DNA of 64,000 nt from Sulfitobacter sp. OXR-159 (GCF_034377145.1 NZ_CP139707.1:3050501-3114500), one strand, 5' to 3'; numbered from the stretch's first letter, positions 52,900 to 63,065 are shown. Notes: a model not told the origin generated them from the letters alone. Translations and numbers: made by a program.

Positions 52900-55746
52900 T
52901 CACTCCGCCGCTTCGGCGTAGTCCTCCAGCGGCGGGCAGGTGCAGATCAGGTTGCGGTCGCCGTGCACGTTGTCGACGCGGTTGACCGGCGGCCAGTATT
53001 TGTCGACGCGGAAGGCACCGGGGGGGAAGCAGCCCTGTTCGCGGCTGTAAGGCCGGTCGCCCCATTCCACAACCAGATCCTCCACAGTATGCGGTGCGTT
53101 TTTCAGCGGGTTGTTGGCCCGGTCCATCCGGCCCTCTTCGATCTCGCGGATTTCCTCGCGGATCGCCAGCATGGCGTCGCAGAAACGGTCCAACTCGGCC
53201 TTGGTCTCTGACTCCGTCGGCTCAACCATCAGCGTGCCCGCCACCGGCCAAGACATCGTCGGCGCGTGGAAGCCGCAATCGACCAGACGTTTGGCGACAT
53301 CCTCGTTGGTGATGCCCGCGGTTTCCTCATAGGGGCGCACGTCGATGATGCACTCATGCGCCACCCGACCGCTCGGCCCTTTATAGAGCACATCATAGGC
53401 CCCTTCGAGACGCTTGGCGATGTAGTTGGCATTGAGGATCGCGGCGCGGGTCGCCTGCGTCAGACCGTCACCGCCCATCATCAGGCAGTAAGACCAAGAG
53501 ATCGGCAACAGCGAGGGCGAGCCGTAAGGCGCCGCCGAGACCGCGGCCCCCTCTTCGTTCGGGTGGCCCGGCAGATGCGCGATCAGATGCGATTTCACAC
53601 CGATCGGACCCATGCCGGGGCCGCCGCCGCCATGCGGGATGCAGAAAGTCTTGTGCAGGTTGAGGTGGCTCACGTCGCCGCCCAGATCGCCGGGGCGCGA
53701 CAGGCCCACCATGGCGTTCATATTGGCCCCGTCGATATAGACCTGCCCGCCGTGATCATGGGTGATCTTGGTCACCTCGTGCACGGTTTCCTCGAACACG
53801 CCGTGGGTCGACGGGTAAGTGATCATGCAACCGGCAAGGTTTTCGCTGTGCTGCTCGGCCTTGGCGCGGAAATCGTCGAGGTCGATGTCGCCGTTGGCCG
53901 CCGTCTTGATGACCACGACCTTCCAGCCCACCATCTGCGCGGAGGCCGGGTTGGTGCCATGGGCGCTCATCGGGATCAGGCAGATGTTGCGATGCCCTTC
54001 GCCCTTGGCGCGGTGATAGGCGGCGATGGTCAAAAGCCCCGCATATTCGCCCTGCGCGCCCGAGTTCGGTTGCATCGAAATCGCGTCATAGCCGGTGATC
54101 TCGCACAGCTTGTTCGACAGATCGTCGATCATTTCCTGATAGCCAAGCGCCTGATCGGCGGGCACGAAGGGATGGATCAGCGAGAATTCACGCCACGTCA
54201 CCGGCATCATCTCAGCCGCTGAGTTCAGCTTCATCGTGCAAGACCCCAGCGGGATCATCGCCCGGTCCAAAGCCAGATCACGGTCCGCGAGGCGGCGCAT
54301 GTAACGCATCATCTCGGTCTCGGCCCGGTTCATGTGGAAGATTGGGTGCGTGAGGTAGTCGCTCGTGCGAACCATCGCGTCGGGCAGGCGGTACTCAGGG
54401 GTGAAATCATCATCCGCCTGACGGATGCCAAAGGCGCGCCAGACCGCTTCGATGGTGTCGGGACGGGTGCGCTCGTCCAGGGTGATGCCAACCTTGGTCG
54501 CGCCCACACGGCGCAGGTTGATGCCTTCGTCCACGGCGGATTTCATCACCGCGGCCTGCAAGGGGCCGACCTCGACGGTGACCGTGTCGAAATAGCTCTC
54601 GGGCTGCACGTCAAAGCCCGCGGCCTCCAGGCCCTTCGCCAGACGCACTGTCTTGCGGTGGATGCGCTGCGCGATGGCCTTCAAGCCTTCCGGCCCGTGG
54701 AACACGGCATACATCGACGCCATGACGGCCAGCAGCGCCTGCGCGGTGCAGACGTTCGAGGTCGCCTTCTCGCGGCGGATGTGTTGCTCGCGGGTTTGCA
54801 GCGACAGGCGGTAAGCGCGGTTGCCATGGGCGTCGATTGACACCCCAACAATCCGCCCCGGCATGGCGCGCTTCATGGAATCCTTGCAGGCCATATAAGC
54901 AGCATGCGGGCCGCCATAGCCCTCGGGCACGCCAAAACGCTGCGTGCTGCCCACGGAGATGTCGGCCCCCATCGCGCCCGGCTCTTTCAGCAGGGTCAGC
55001 GACAACGGGTCGGCAGTAACGATGCCCACGGCCTTGGCCTCGTGCAGGGCCGCCATGTGATCGGTGAAGTCGCGCACATGGCCGTAGGTGCCGGGATATT
55101 GGAAAATCGCGCCGAAGACCTTCTCGGCCTCCATCTCTTCGGGTTCACCGACGATGACTTCAATGCCCAAAGGCTCGGCACGGGTCTTCATCACGGCGAT
55201 GTTCTGCGGGTGGCAGTTGGCGTCGATGAAGAAGCCCTTGGCCTTCGACTTCGAGCTGCGCAGCGCCATGGTCATCGCTTCGGCGCAGGCGGTAGCCTCA
55301 TCCAGAAGCGACGCATTGGCGATTTCCAACCCGGTAAGGTCGCTCACCATGGTCTGGAAATTGAGCAACGCTTCCAGGCGGCCCTGCGAAATCTCGGGCT
55401 GATAGGGCGTGTAAGCGGTGTACCACGCGGGGTTCTCAAGAATATTCCGCTGGATCGCCGGAGGCGTGACGGTGCCGTGATAGCCCTGCCCGATAAGGCT
55501 GGTGAGCACCTTGTTCTTGCCCGCAACCTTGCGCATGTGCTCAAGCACCTCGCGCTCGCTCATCGCCTTGCCGAAATCAAGTGGCTGTTTCGCACGGATC
55601 GCCTTGGGCAAGGTGTCGTCGATCAGCGCATCAAGGCTTTCGGCGCCCACGGTGTCGAGCATCTGCGACATTTCGGAAGGGGACGGGCCAATGTGACGCC
55701 GGTTGGCGAAATCATAGGGCAAATAATCGGTGGGCTTGAAGCTCAT
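52900..55746 (-). CDS. gcvP: Glycine dehydrogenase (aminomethyl-transferring), P protein
   Basis: A 948-residue PLP enzyme that decarboxylates glycine in the glycine cleavage system and loads the aminomethyl group onto GcvH. The PLP-lysine motif is [21 protein letters not shown]; other marks are RRHIGPS near the N-terminus and [17 protein letters not shown]. The start at 55746 ([20 protein letters not shown]) is preferred over upstream codons. Third gene of the gcvT-gcvH-gcvP operon, 112 bases after gcvH, under the tandem glycine riboswitch. Confidence 0.96.
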   Translation of the reverse strand: MSFKPTDYLPYDFANRRHIGPSPSEMSQMLDTVGAESLDALIDDTLPKAIRAKQPLDFGKAMSEREVLEHMRKVAGKNKVLTSLIGQGYHGTVTPPAIQRNILENPAWYTAYTPYQPEISQGRLEALLNFQTMVSDLTGLEIANASLLDEATACAEAMTMALRSSKSKAKGFFIDANCHPQNIAVMKTRAEPLGIEVIVGEPEEMEAEKVFGAIFQYPGTYGHVRDFTDHMAALHEAKAVGIVTADPLSLTLLKEPGAMGADISVGSTQRFGVPEGYGGPHAAYMACKDSMKRAMPGRIVGVSIDAHGNRAYRLSLQTREQHIRREKATSNVCTAQALLAVMASMYAVFHGPEGLKAIAQRIHRKTVRLAKGLEAAGFDVQPESYFDTVTVEVGPLQAAVMKSAVDEGINLRRVGATKVGITLDERTRPDTIEAVWRAFGIRQADDDFTPEYRLPDAMVRTSDYLTHPIFHMNRAETEMMRYMRRLADRDLALDRAMIPLGSCTMKLNSAAEMMPVTWREFSLIHPFVPADQALGYQEMIDDLSNKLCEITGYDAISMQPNSGAQGEYAGLLTIAAYHRAKGEGHRNICLIPMSAHGTNPASAQMVGWKVVVIKTAANGDIDLDDFRAKAEQHSENLAGCMITYPSTHGVFEETVHEVTKITHDHGGQVYIDGANMNAMVGLSRPGDLGGDVSHLNLHKTFCIPHGGGGPGMGPIGVKSHLIAHLPGHPNEEGAAVSAAPYGSPSLLPISWSYCLMMGGDGLTQATRAAILNANYIAKRLEGAYDVLYKGPSGRVAHECIIDVRPYEETAGITNEDVAKRLVDCGFHAPTMSWPVAGTLMVEPTESETKAELDRFCDAMLAIREEIREIEEGRMDRANNPLKNAPHTVEDLVVEWGDRPYSREQGCFPPGAFRVDKYWPPVNRVDNVHGDRNLICTCPPLEDYAEAAE

Positions 55747-55858
55747 GTCGGGTTCCTCGTCACGGCGCGGCAGCGGCGCCCCCTGTTTATGGCGCGCCGC
55801 CCAAAGCGGGCGACGCAGGTGATCAGCAGCGCGCCGGTCCCCCGGCACGCGCAGCGGT

Positions 55859-56218
55859 TTAGCCGATGAATTTCTGGTAGGCGGCTTCGTCCATGAAGTC
55901 GTCCATCTGGCTGGCATCGGTGAACTTCATTTTGAAGAACCACGCCTCGCCCTGCGGGTCATCGTTGACCATGCTGGGGTTGTCCGTGAGCGTGCTGTTC
56001 ACCTCAGTGATCTCACCGTCGATTGGGGCGAGGATGTCCGACGCCGCCTTGACGGATTCGATCACGACAACTTCGTCATCCTTGCTGACGGTGGTGCCTT
56101 CGTCGGGCAGTTCCACGAAGACGACATCGCCCAACTGCTCGGCGGCGTGTGTGGTGATGCCCACGACCACTTCGTCACCCTCGACGCGCAGCCATTCATG
56201 TTCTTCGGTAAATTTCAT
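55859..56218 (-). CDS. gcvH: Glycine cleavage system H protein
   Basis: A 119-residue lipoyl carrier. The lipoylated lysine is in [15 protein letters not shown]; the fold begins [20 protein letters not shown]. It shuttles the aminomethyl group from GcvP to GcvT and is reoxidised by the L protein (not in the window). AGGGA precedes the ATG, 21 bases after gcvT. Confidence 0.96.
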   Translation of the reverse strand: MKFTEEHEWLRVEGDEVVVGITTHAAEQLGDVVFVELPDEGTTVSKDDEVVVIESVKAASDILAPIDGEITEVNSTLTDNPSMVNDDPQGEAWFFKMKFTDASQMDDFMDEAAYQKFIG

Positions 56219-56239
56219 ATCAGATTTCCCTGTGTAGAT

Positions 56240-57373
56240 TCAGCGTTTGAAGTTCGCCGCGACGAACGGCATTTTCGTGACAGTCAGTGGCAAGCGCTTG
56301 CCGCGCACCTCGCCCCAAAGCGGCGTGTCGACCTTTGCATGCTCGGCGGTGACATAGCCCATGGCAACGGGGCCGCCAACCGTCGGACCAAAGCCGCCAG
56401 AAGTCACTGTGCCAACCTCATTACCGCCCTCGGCTGCATCGAAAATCGCCACACCCTCACGCATTGGCGCCCGGCCCTCGGGCAGCAACCCCACCCGCTT
56501 GCGCGGCGCGCCGCCGGCCAGTTGTTGCAAGATCACGCCGGCACCGGGGAAACCGCCTGCACGCTCACCATCATTGCGGCGTACCTTCTGGATTGCCCAG
56601 TTCAGTGCCGCCTCGACCGGTGTGGTGGTGGTGTCGATGTCATGACCATAAAGGCACAACCCGCCCTCCAACCGCAGACTGTCACGCGCGCCCAGACCGA
56701 TGGGCTCGACCTCTTCCAGCGCCAAGAGCTTGCGCGCCAAAGCCACGGCATCGTCATTCGCGACCGAAATCTCGTAGCCATCCTCGCCCGTATAGCCCGA
56801 GCGCGACAGGGTGACGGTGATCCCGTCAATGTCGACATCCTTGGCAACATCCATAAATTTCATATCCGCCACCAAGGGCTGCAAGCGGGCCAGCGCCGCT
56901 GCGGCCTGCGGCCCCTGAAGGGCCAGAAGCGCACGGTCATCCAAAACTTCGATATCACAACGATCCGACAGCGCCTCTTTCATCAGGGCAATGTCATCAT
57001 CCTTGCACCCGGCATTCACAACAACGAACAGATGATCACCCAGATTGGCCAACATCAGATCGTCCAAGATACCACCCGTGGCGTCCGTGAACATCGCATA
57101 ACGCTGGCGCATCTCGGCAAGCCCCAGCACATCAACCGGCACGAGGCTCTCCATCGCCAAGGCCACATCCTCATAGCTGCCAGACTTGGCCCGCAGCACG
57201 ACCTGCCCCATGTGGCTCACATCAAACAACCCGGCGGCGGCGCGGGTGTGCAGATGTTCTTTCATCACGCCAAGAGGGTATTGCACGGGCATTGAATAGC
57301 CCGCAAAGGGCACCATCTTGGCCCCCAGTTCCACATGCAAATCATGCAATGCCGTCTGCTTGAGCTCGCTCAT
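56240..57373 (-). CDS. gcvT: Aminomethyltransferase GcvT
   Basis: A 377-residue T protein that transfers the methylene group to tetrahydrofolate and frees ammonia. Typical segments: GAKMVPFAGYSMPVQYP, GLFDVSHMGQV, SRSGYTGEDGYEI, LGARDSLRLEGGLCLYGHD. The start at 57373 (MSELKQTALHDLH) fits the family. First gene of the operon; the leader contains a tandem glycine riboswitch that should turn the operon on when glycine is high. Confidence 0.95.
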   Translation of the reverse strand: MSELKQTALHDLHVELGAKMVPFAGYSMPVQYPLGVMKEHLHTRAAAGLFDVSHMGQVVLRAKSGSYEDVALAMESLVPVDVLGLAEMRQRYAMFTDATGGILDDLMLANLGDHLFVVVNAGCKDDDIALMKEALSDRCDIEVLDDRALLALQGPQAAAALARLQPLVADMKFMDVAKDVDIDGITVTLSRSGYTGEDGYEISVANDDAVALARKLLALEEVEPIGLGARDSLRLEGGLCLYGHDIDTTTTPVEAALNWAIQKVRRNDGERAGGFPGAGVILQQLAGGAPRKRVGLLPEGRAPMREGVAIFDAAEGGNEVGTVTSGGFGPTVGGPVAMGYVTAEHAKVDTPLWGEVRGKRLPLTVTKMPFVAANFKR

Positions 57374-57451
57374 CCGGTTCGCCTTTCCTGTCGCTTCCGG
57401 ATGACCTTTTGACCATGCCGGCACCTTAGCGCCGCTAACGCTGCGCATGAT

Positions 57452-57606
57452 GCCCCCTCTGTCCTTCCGCCTGAGATCGTTATCCCTTCGGCGTGCGCAT
57501 CCGCGCATCTCTCCAGAGTCTTGGTCACGTCACGGTCCTGGGGCCTGAGAGTTTCCGGGGCGGTTGCTCCTTCGGCATCGGCTTTAACCGATTCTCCCGT
57601 GACGAT
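57452..57606 (-). promoter_or_regulatory. Tandem glycine riboswitch
   Basis: Two glycine aptamers in series on the minus strand. The first has P1 arms GTCACGG / CCGTGAC (57597-57603 and 57529-57535) with GGGAGAA, GCCGAAGGAGCAA and CTCTCAGG. After a short linker the second (about 57456-57520) shows CTGGAGAG, GCCGAAGGGATAAC and ATCTCAGGCGGAAGGACAGAGG. These blocks are diagnostic. The remaining 80 bases to gcvT hold the expression platform. Confidence 0.95.
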
Positions 57607-57707
57607 TGGGCCTTTCGTATGCCGCCGCATACCTCTGCGTCAAGCATGCTTGTGGCCGGATACGACACATGTTTTGGTGCGCGCGACAAATACAGGACCT
57701 TTCGCGC

Positions 57708-58298
57708 ATGACCCCCTATTTTTTCGGCTACGGCAGCCTCGTGAATCGCAACACCCACAGCTACCCCGACGCCCGGCCCGCCCGGCTCGACGGCTGGCGG
57801 CGCAAATGGGTCCGCGCCGAAGGGCGCGACATCGTCTACCTCTCTGTGGTGCAAGATCAAAGCACCCGCATCGACGGGTTGATCGCCGCCGTGCCGGGCG
57901 CGGATTGGGCGGCGCTGGACCAGCGTGAATACAGCTACGAACGCCACGCCTCAGGCGGCGCCGTGGTCCATGATCTGGTCCCCGCACCCGACATCGCCCA
58001 TTACGCCATCCCGCTCGAAATCGCGGTCGACCACGGCGATCACGTGATCCTGCTGAGCTATCTTGATGTTGTGGTCCAAGGCTTCCTGCGCGAGTTCGGC
58101 ACCGATGGCGCGGCGCGCTTCTTCGACACCACCGAAGGCTGGGACACACCTATCCTGAACGACCGCGCAGCGCCCCTCTACCCGCGCCACCAGACCCTAA
58201 CGCCAGAAGAAACCGCCGTGGTCGATCACCACATCGACCGCTTGTCGCTACAGGTGAAATCACGCGACGAAGCCCCCTTCACAAAGAAGAACTTCTAA
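57708..58298 (+). CDS. Gamma-glutamylcyclotransferase-like protein
   Basis: A 196-residue protein of the GGCT/AIG2-like fold. The glycine-rich start FFGYGSLVNRNTH is the substrate-binding loop (YGSL), and the catalytic glutamate is probably in LDQREYSYERH. Members turn gamma-glutamyl peptides or gamma-glutamylamines into 5-oxoproline. The ATG at 57708 lies just upstream of this loop as in the family. It is divergent from the gcv operon and its promoter must overlap the riboswitch DNA. Confidence 0.78.
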   Translation: MTPYFFGYGSLVNRNTHSYPDARPARLDGWRRKWVRAEGRDIVYLSVVQDQSTRIDGLIAAVPGADWAALDQREYSYERHASGGAVVHDLVPAPDIAHYAIPLEIAVDHGDHVILLSYLDVVVQGFLREFGTDGAARFFDTTEGWDTPILNDRAAPLYPRHQTLTPEETAVVDHHIDRLSLQVKSRDEAPFTKKNF

Positions 58299-58327
58299 CC
58301 GCTCTAATTCATCCTTTTTCAAATACC

Positions 58328-58354
58328 CGCGGGGGTCCGGGGGCAGCGCCCCCG
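58328..58354. terminator. G/C-rich hairpin between convergent genes
   Basis: CGGGGGC and GCCCCCG form a perfect 7-bp stem with loop AGC, preceded by CCCGCGGGGGTCC and a run of T/A toward the left. Read on the minus strand it is followed by GGGTATTTG, ending gltX; it also follows the cyclotransferase gene. Confidence 0.65.
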
Positions 58355-58371
58355 AATGCCCTCGGCCCGCC

Positions 58372-59709
58372 TCAACCGCGTGCTTTGACGGTCTGGAGCA
58401 ACGGCAAAACCTGCGCCATCTCTGGCCCGTGTTCCTGCCCCGTCAGCGCCAAACGCAGGGGCCGGAACAACCCGCGCCCCTTGCGCCCGGTGGCCTCTTT
58501 GACCGCGGCGGTCCAGCTTGACCACGTGGTTTCATCAAAGGGCATCTCCGGGAGCAGCAGCATGGCCTGAGCCACGAATTCGCGGTCTTCCTCGGCAATC
58601 ACCGGCTCGGCCCCGTCGCGGAACATGGCCCACCATGGCCCCAAATTCTTCAGCGTCGATATATTCTCGCGGGTAACCGCCCAGAACTGCGCGGCTTTGT
58701 CTTCCGGCACGCCAAGGGCGATGATATCGTCTTTCACCGCCTCAAGCGGCAGTTGCTGCAGGTAGCGCCCGGTCAGCGGGAACAGATCCTGCACATCAAA
58801 CTTGGTCGGCGCCGAGCCGAAGCGGTTGATGTCGAAACCCTCGATCAACTCCGCCATATCCGTGCGCAGTTCCACCGGATCCGACGACCCCAACCGCGCC
58901 ATCAGGCTCAGCAACGCAAAGGGCTGAACCCCCTGCTCACGCAGATCACGCAGGGCCAGCGTGCCAAGGCGCTTGCTCAGCGCCTCGCCCTGCGGGCCGG
59001 TCAGCAGCGAGTGGTGCGCGAACGAGGGCACCGCCCCATTGCCAAGCGCCTGCATGATCTGGATCTGGGTCGCGGTGTTGGTCACATGGTCCGACCCGCG
59101 CACCACATGGGTCACGCCCATTTCGGTGTCATCCACGACGCTCGCCAAGGTATAAAGGATCTGCCCATCGCCACGAATGAGTACGGGGTCACTAACCGAG
59201 GCCGCGTCGATGGAAATATCGCCCAAGATACCGTCATCCCATTCGATCCGCTGGTGATCGAGCTTGAACCGCCAAACGCCATCGCCACGCTCGGCACGCA
59301 GCGCGGCTTTCTCATCGTCGGAGAGGTTCAGCGCGGCGCGGTCATAGACCGGCGGCTTGCCCATGTTGAGCTGTTTCTTGCGCTTGAGGTCCAGCTCTGT
59401 CGGCGTCTCGAACGCCTCGTAGAAACGGCCCTTTTCGCGCAGATCTTCGGCGGCGGCATGATAGCGGTCCAGACGTTCCGACTGACGCTCGACCCGGTCC
59501 CATTCCAGCCCCAACCATTCAAGGTCTTGCTTGATGCCGTCGACGTATTCTTCGCGGCTTCGCTCGGGATCGGTGTCGTCGATGCGCAGGATGAAAGTGC
59601 CGCCCGCCTTGCGCGCGATGAGGTAGTTCATCAGCGCGGTGCGCAGGTTGCCCACGTGGATATAGCCAGTGGGGGACGGGGCGAAACGGGTGATCGTTGG
59701 GTTGGACAT
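58372..59709 (-). CDS. gltX: Glutamyl-tRNA synthetase
   Basis: A 445-residue class I GluRS. The HIGH motif is in FAPSPTGYIHVGNLRTAL and the KMSKS-like motif is LSKRLGTLALRDL. The length (about 445) and lack of the zinc-binding cysteine block resemble the GluRS2-type copies of alphaproteobacteria, which often carry two gltX genes and lack GlnRS. It may charge tRNA-Glu, tRNA-Gln or both. The start at 59709 opens MSNPTITRFAPSP. Confidence 0.92.
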   Translation of the reverse strand: MSNPTITRFAPSPTGYIHVGNLRTALMNYLIARKAGGTFILRIDDTDPERSREEYVDGIKQDLEWLGLEWDRVERQSERLDRYHAAAEDLREKGRFYEAFETPTELDLKRKKQLNMGKPPVYDRAALNLSDDEKAALRAERGDGVWRFKLDHQRIEWDDGILGDISIDAASVSDPVLIRGDGQILYTLASVVDDTEMGVTHVVRGSDHVTNTATQIQIMQALGNGAVPSFAHHSLLTGPQGEALSKRLGTLALRDLREQGVQPFALLSLMARLGSSDPVELRTDMAELIEGFDINRFGSAPTKFDVQDLFPLTGRYLQQLPLEAVKDDIIALGVPEDKAAQFWAVTRENISTLKNLGPWWAMFRDGAEPVIAEEDREFVAQAMLLLPEMPFDETTWSSWTAAVKEATGRKGRGLFRPLRLALTGQEHGPEMAQVLPLLQTVKARG

Positions 59710-59774
59710 CTGGCGTACTCCTGTTGCGCGCGGGCTTGCCACAGGGCGCGGGCGTTGTCCAGCAAAGGCGGGGG

Positions 59775-61373
59775 TCAGCCGCCGTCTGCCGCGGTGCCAG
59801 TCGGGGGGGGCACAACCTCTGAGGTGTCGGCGTCGGTGCCGTCGTCTGACACGCCCTCATCGGGGGCGTCTGCCGCTGCCGGTGCCGCATCTGCAGGCTG
59901 TGCTTCGTCCGCAGGAGTCTCCGCCGCGGCGCCAGAGGCGGTGCCGGCTGCGGGATCGGCTGCGGTGTCAGAAGCCGCCCCGGCGGTCCCATCGCTCAAC
60001 GCGCCGTTCTCCCAATCGCCCGAGGCTTCTTCGCCGCTGGCATAGCGCATGGTGCCGCTGCCCTGCCGCTTGCCCGCTTTGAACGTGCCCTCATAGACAT
60101 CGCCATTGGCATAGGTCGCCACGCCCTGCCCTTCGATCTCTCCCTCGGTCCACTCGCCTTCGTAGACGAAACCGCTGGCCATGGTGATCTTGCCCTGACC
60201 GTGACGCTGCCCATTCCTGAACGCGCCTTCATAGACCGTGCCGTCGGGATAGGTCGCCTTGCCCTGCCCATGGCGCTGACCATCCTGCCAGCCGCCCTCA
60301 TAGCGGTAGCCATCGGCATAGGTCATCACCCCTTGGCCGTGGTTGCGGGCGTCTTTGAATTCGCCCTCATAGACCACGCCATTGGTATAGGTGGCGATGC
60401 CTTCGCCTTCGATCACGCCTGCCACCCAAGCGCCCTCATAGGTCGATCCATCGGGATAGGTGATCTTGCCCGTGCCATCGGCCAGATCATTGCGAAAGGT
60501 GCCAACGTAAACGGACCCGTCGGGATAGGTCACCTGACCTTCGCCCTCAATCTGCCCGGCCACCCAAGAGCCGGTGTAGACATAGCCATCGGTGCCGGTG
60601 AAAGTGCCCTGCCCGTCGCGGCGGTCGTCTTTGAAGTCGCCCTCATAAACATCGCCATTCTCATAGGTGACCTTGCCTTTGCCTTCACGGCGGCCCGCGA
60701 CCAAGGTGCCTTCGTAAACATCGCCATTGGGCTGGGTCAGCGTGCCGGTCCCGTCGATCTGGCCGTCTTTCCACAAGCCCACATAGACCAACCCGTCGGG
60801 CATGGTCAGCGTGCCCTCGCCACTGCGTTTGCCGCCTTCGATTTCACCTTCATAGACCGCGCCATCGGGGTAGGTGATCGTGCCGACGCCCTGTTTGACG
60901 CCATCAATCCAGTCGCCCTTGTACTCATAGCCGCCGGGGCTTTGCATCACGCCCTTGCCGTGGTGTTTGGCATTGCGGAACTCACCCTCATAGCGCACGC
61001 CATTGGCGTAGATCGCCACGCCTTGGCCCATGATCGCGCCCGCTTCCCATTCGCCCTCATAGGTGCCGCCATCGGCAAAGGTGATCTTGCCCAGACCTTC
61101 GGGCTTGCCCTTGGCAAAATTACCCTCATAGACCGAGCCATTGGGGAAACGCGCGACGCCTTCGCCCTTAATCTCGCCCTCGACCCATTCGCCGGAATAT
61201 TCATAGCCGTTGGGCAGCTTATAGGTGCCGGTGCCATGCTGAAGACCGCCTTGAAACGTGCCCTCATAGATGCCGCCATCGTCATATTCCTTGGTCAGCA
61301 CCTGCCCGTCCTGCGCCGCAAGCGGCGTGGCCAGAAGAGCGATCAGACAGAGGGGCAAGCTGCGGTGCAACAT
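59775..61373 (-). CDS. Secreted MORN-repeat protein
   Basis: A 532-residue protein with a signal peptide (MLHRSLPLCLIALLATPLAAQ) and 18 complete MORN repeats of exactly 23 residues (residues 36-449, consensus YEGxFxxGxxxGxGxxTYPDGxV) plus one partial repeat, then a disordered Ala/Asp/Pro tail of about 75 residues. MORN repeats form long beta-sheet strips that bind lipids or proteins. The protein should be periplasmic or surface-exposed. Repeats 1-9 and 10-18 align position by position. It is upstream of gltX on the same strand, 65 bases apart. Confidence 0.87.
   Translation of the reverse strand: MLHRSLPLCLIALLATPLAAQDGQVLTKEYDDGGIYEGTFQGGLQHGTGTYKLPNGYEYSGEWVEGEIKGEGVARFPNGSVYEGNFAKGKPEGLGKITFADGGTYEGEWEAGAIMGQGVAIYANGVRYEGEFRNAKHHGKGVMQSPGGYEYKGDWIDGVKQGVGTITYPDGAVYEGEIEGGKRSGEGTLTMPDGLVYVGLWKDGQIDGTGTLTQPNGDVYEGTLVAGRREGKGKVTYENGDVYEGDFKDDRRDGQGTFTGTDGYVYTGSWVAGQIEGEGQVTYPDGSVYVGTFRNDLADGTGKITYPDGSTYEGAWVAGVIEGEGIATYTNGVVYEGEFKDARNHGQGVMTYADGYRYEGGWQDGQRHGQGKATYPDGTVYEGAFRNGQRHGQGKITMASGFVYEGEWTEGEIEGQGVATYANGDVYEGTFKAGKRQGSGTMRYASGEEASGDWENGALSDGTAGAASDTAADPAAGTASGAAAETPADEAQPADAAPAAADAPDEGVSDDGTDADTSEVVPPPTGTAADGG
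60027..61268 (-). repeat. Eighteen 69-bp MORN units in two 621-bp blocks
   Basis: Units of 69 bases run without interruption. The third aromatic position alternates F and W: W in units 2, 4, 6, 8 and again 11, 13, 15, 17. The alternation breaks only at units 9-10, so units 1-9 (61268-60648) and 10-18 (60647-60027) are best read as a tandem duplication of a nine-unit block. Confidence 0.7.
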
Positions 61374-61577
61374 GGGCGGAATTTCCCGATCTCGTTAGGT
61401 GTCATTTGCCCTGAGGTTACGGGTGATAGAGGACAGAGGCAACGTGTTTGCAGGACAGGCACGCCGGTTTCGGCGGATCCCGCGCACCCGGCGCGGCGGG
61501 CCAGCCTGCGCGCAGGGGTTTCGCCCTCGGCCCGATCTGCTACATCCAACCCACACCAGCCAGCCCGGAGCCTTTGC

Positions 61578-63065
61578 ATGTTAGACCGTTTTCGCCTCAC
61601 CCTCGGGCAATTGAACCCGACCGTCGGCGACCTGCCGGGAAACGCGGCACTGGCGCGCGAGGCTTGGCAGGCCGGGCGCGACGCGGGCGCGCAATTGGTC
61701 GCCCTGCCCGAACTGTTCCTGACCGGGCATGATGCGAAAGCGCTGCTGCATAACCCAGCCTTTCAACGCGATGTCGTGACCCATCTTGAGGCGCTCGCCG
61801 CCCATTGCGCCCACGGCCCCGCCTTGGCGCTTGGCGCGCCTTGGGTCGAGGGGGCGAAACTTCATAACGCCTACCTCATCCTACAGGGTGGCAGGATCGC
61901 CCAGCGGGTGCTTCAACACAGCCCCGCGCGGCACTCTCGCTTTGATGCAGGTCCGATCAGTGGCCCCTATGCTGTTGAGGGGCTGCGCATCGGCTCCCCC
62001 ATCGGGGCGGATGGCTGGACTGGCGATGTGGCCGAAACGCAGGCCGAAACGGGGGCCGAATTCCTTTTGATCCCTAATGCGGCCCCACATCAACGCGGCG
62101 CAATGAACAGGCGGCTGAATCATATGGTCGCGCGGGTGATCGAGACGGAGTTGCCGCTGATCAGCCTCAATATGGTCGGGGGGCAGGATGAGGCGGTCTT
62201 TGACGGCGCGTCCTTCGCGCTGAACCCCGGTGGCAAGCTGGCGCTGCACCTGCCTGCCTTTGACAGGGCCATTGCCCATGTCGATCTGGAACGGGCACCG
62301 GAGGGTTGGCAGATCGTGGCCGGAGACCTCGCACCGCAGCCAAGCGCACTGGAGCGGGATTACCGCGCTTTGGTTGTCGGCCTGCGGGATTATGTCGCCA
62401 AAGCCGGAGCCTCCAAGGTGCTGGTCGAACAGACCGAGGGGCGTGATGCCGCGCTGGCCGCGACGATCGCAGCCGATGCTTTGGGGCCCGAAAATGTGCG
62501 CCAGATCGCGGTCCCGGTGGGGGGTGATTTACAGTCCACACTGCACGCCCGCCTCGCAGGGCTTGGTGCGGCGGTCGGTGCCGATACCCTCGCCCTCCCC
62601 CTGCGCGGCCTGATGCTCCGCGCTTTGGCGCAGGACGCGGGGGAGCTGTTGCTCACGGCACAGAACAAATCCGCGGCCGCCATCGGACAGAGCGCGGTGC
62701 CGGGCGATTTCAATCCGGTCAAAGACCTGTACCAGACCGAGGTGCTGGCCCTTTGCCAATGGCGCAACACCACCCACCGCGTTTGGATGCGAGGCCCAGC
62801 CTCTGCGGCGTTTCCGCAGCGGGAAAATTCTCGAGAAGATAGCGCTCAAGAAGATAGCGCAGTGGACGACATCCTGTGCATCTTGCAAGAAAGGAACGGC
62901 AGTGTGGGGGACTGCGTAGCGGAGGGCTTTGACCAGCAGACCGCCCAGAAGGTTGCGGAGCACCTTTTTAACAACCAGCCGCGGAAAAATCGCTCCGCCC
63001 CCGGCCCGCGCGTCACGGCATCGCGGCCAGAGCACCCCTACCCCGCCCACTGGCGCGACGGCTGA
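61578..63065 (+). CDS. NadE-like protein lacking catalytic motifs
   Basis: A 495-residue homologue of glutamine-dependent NAD+ synthetase, co-linear with it from LTLGQLNPTVGDLPGN to the C-terminus (DFNPVKDLYQTEVLALCQWRN). The glutaminase triad keeps only E45 (LPELFLTG); the lysine position is Q113 and the cysteine position, normally PICED, is G143 in SPIGADGW. In the synthetase domain SGGxDS is replaced by TEGRDA (286-291), and about 60 residues after it are missing. The frame is intact. It probably has no NAD synthetase activity; a true nadE should lie elsewhere. The start at 61578 is used; the frame upstream is antisense to the MORN gene. Confidence 0.8.
   Translation: MLDRFRLTLGQLNPTVGDLPGNAALAREAWQAGRDAGAQLVALPELFLTGHDAKALLHNPAFQRDVVTHLEALAAHCAHGPALALGAPWVEGAKLHNAYLILQGGRIAQRVLQHSPARHSRFDAGPISGPYAVEGLRIGSPIGADGWTGDVAETQAETGAEFLLIPNAAPHQRGAMNRRLNHMVARVIETELPLISLNMVGGQDEAVFDGASFALNPGGKLALHLPAFDRAIAHVDLERAPEGWQIVAGDLAPQPSALERDYRALVVGLRDYVAKAGASKVLVEQTEGRDAALAATIAADALGPENVRQIAVPVGGDLQSTLHARLAGLGAAVGADTLALPLRGLMLRALAQDAGELLLTAQNKSAAAIGQSAVPGDFNPVKDLYQTEVLALCQWRNTTHRVWMRGPASAAFPQRENSREDSAQEDSAVDDILCILQERNGSVGDCVAEGFDQQTAQKVAEHLFNNQPRKNRSAPGPRVTASRPEHPYPAHWRDG

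Noticed and set aside
60027..61268. Possible CRISPR-like or tandem DNA repeat array at 60-61 kb
   Set aside because: The period of 69 bases is that of coding MORN units, with protein-level rather than DNA-level conservation and no spacers.
60201..61577. N-terminal extension of the NadE-like frame by about 459 codons
   Set aside because: The extension is the complement of the MORN repeats (hence its repetitive AIGIGxxA pattern); the NadE fold starts at 61578.
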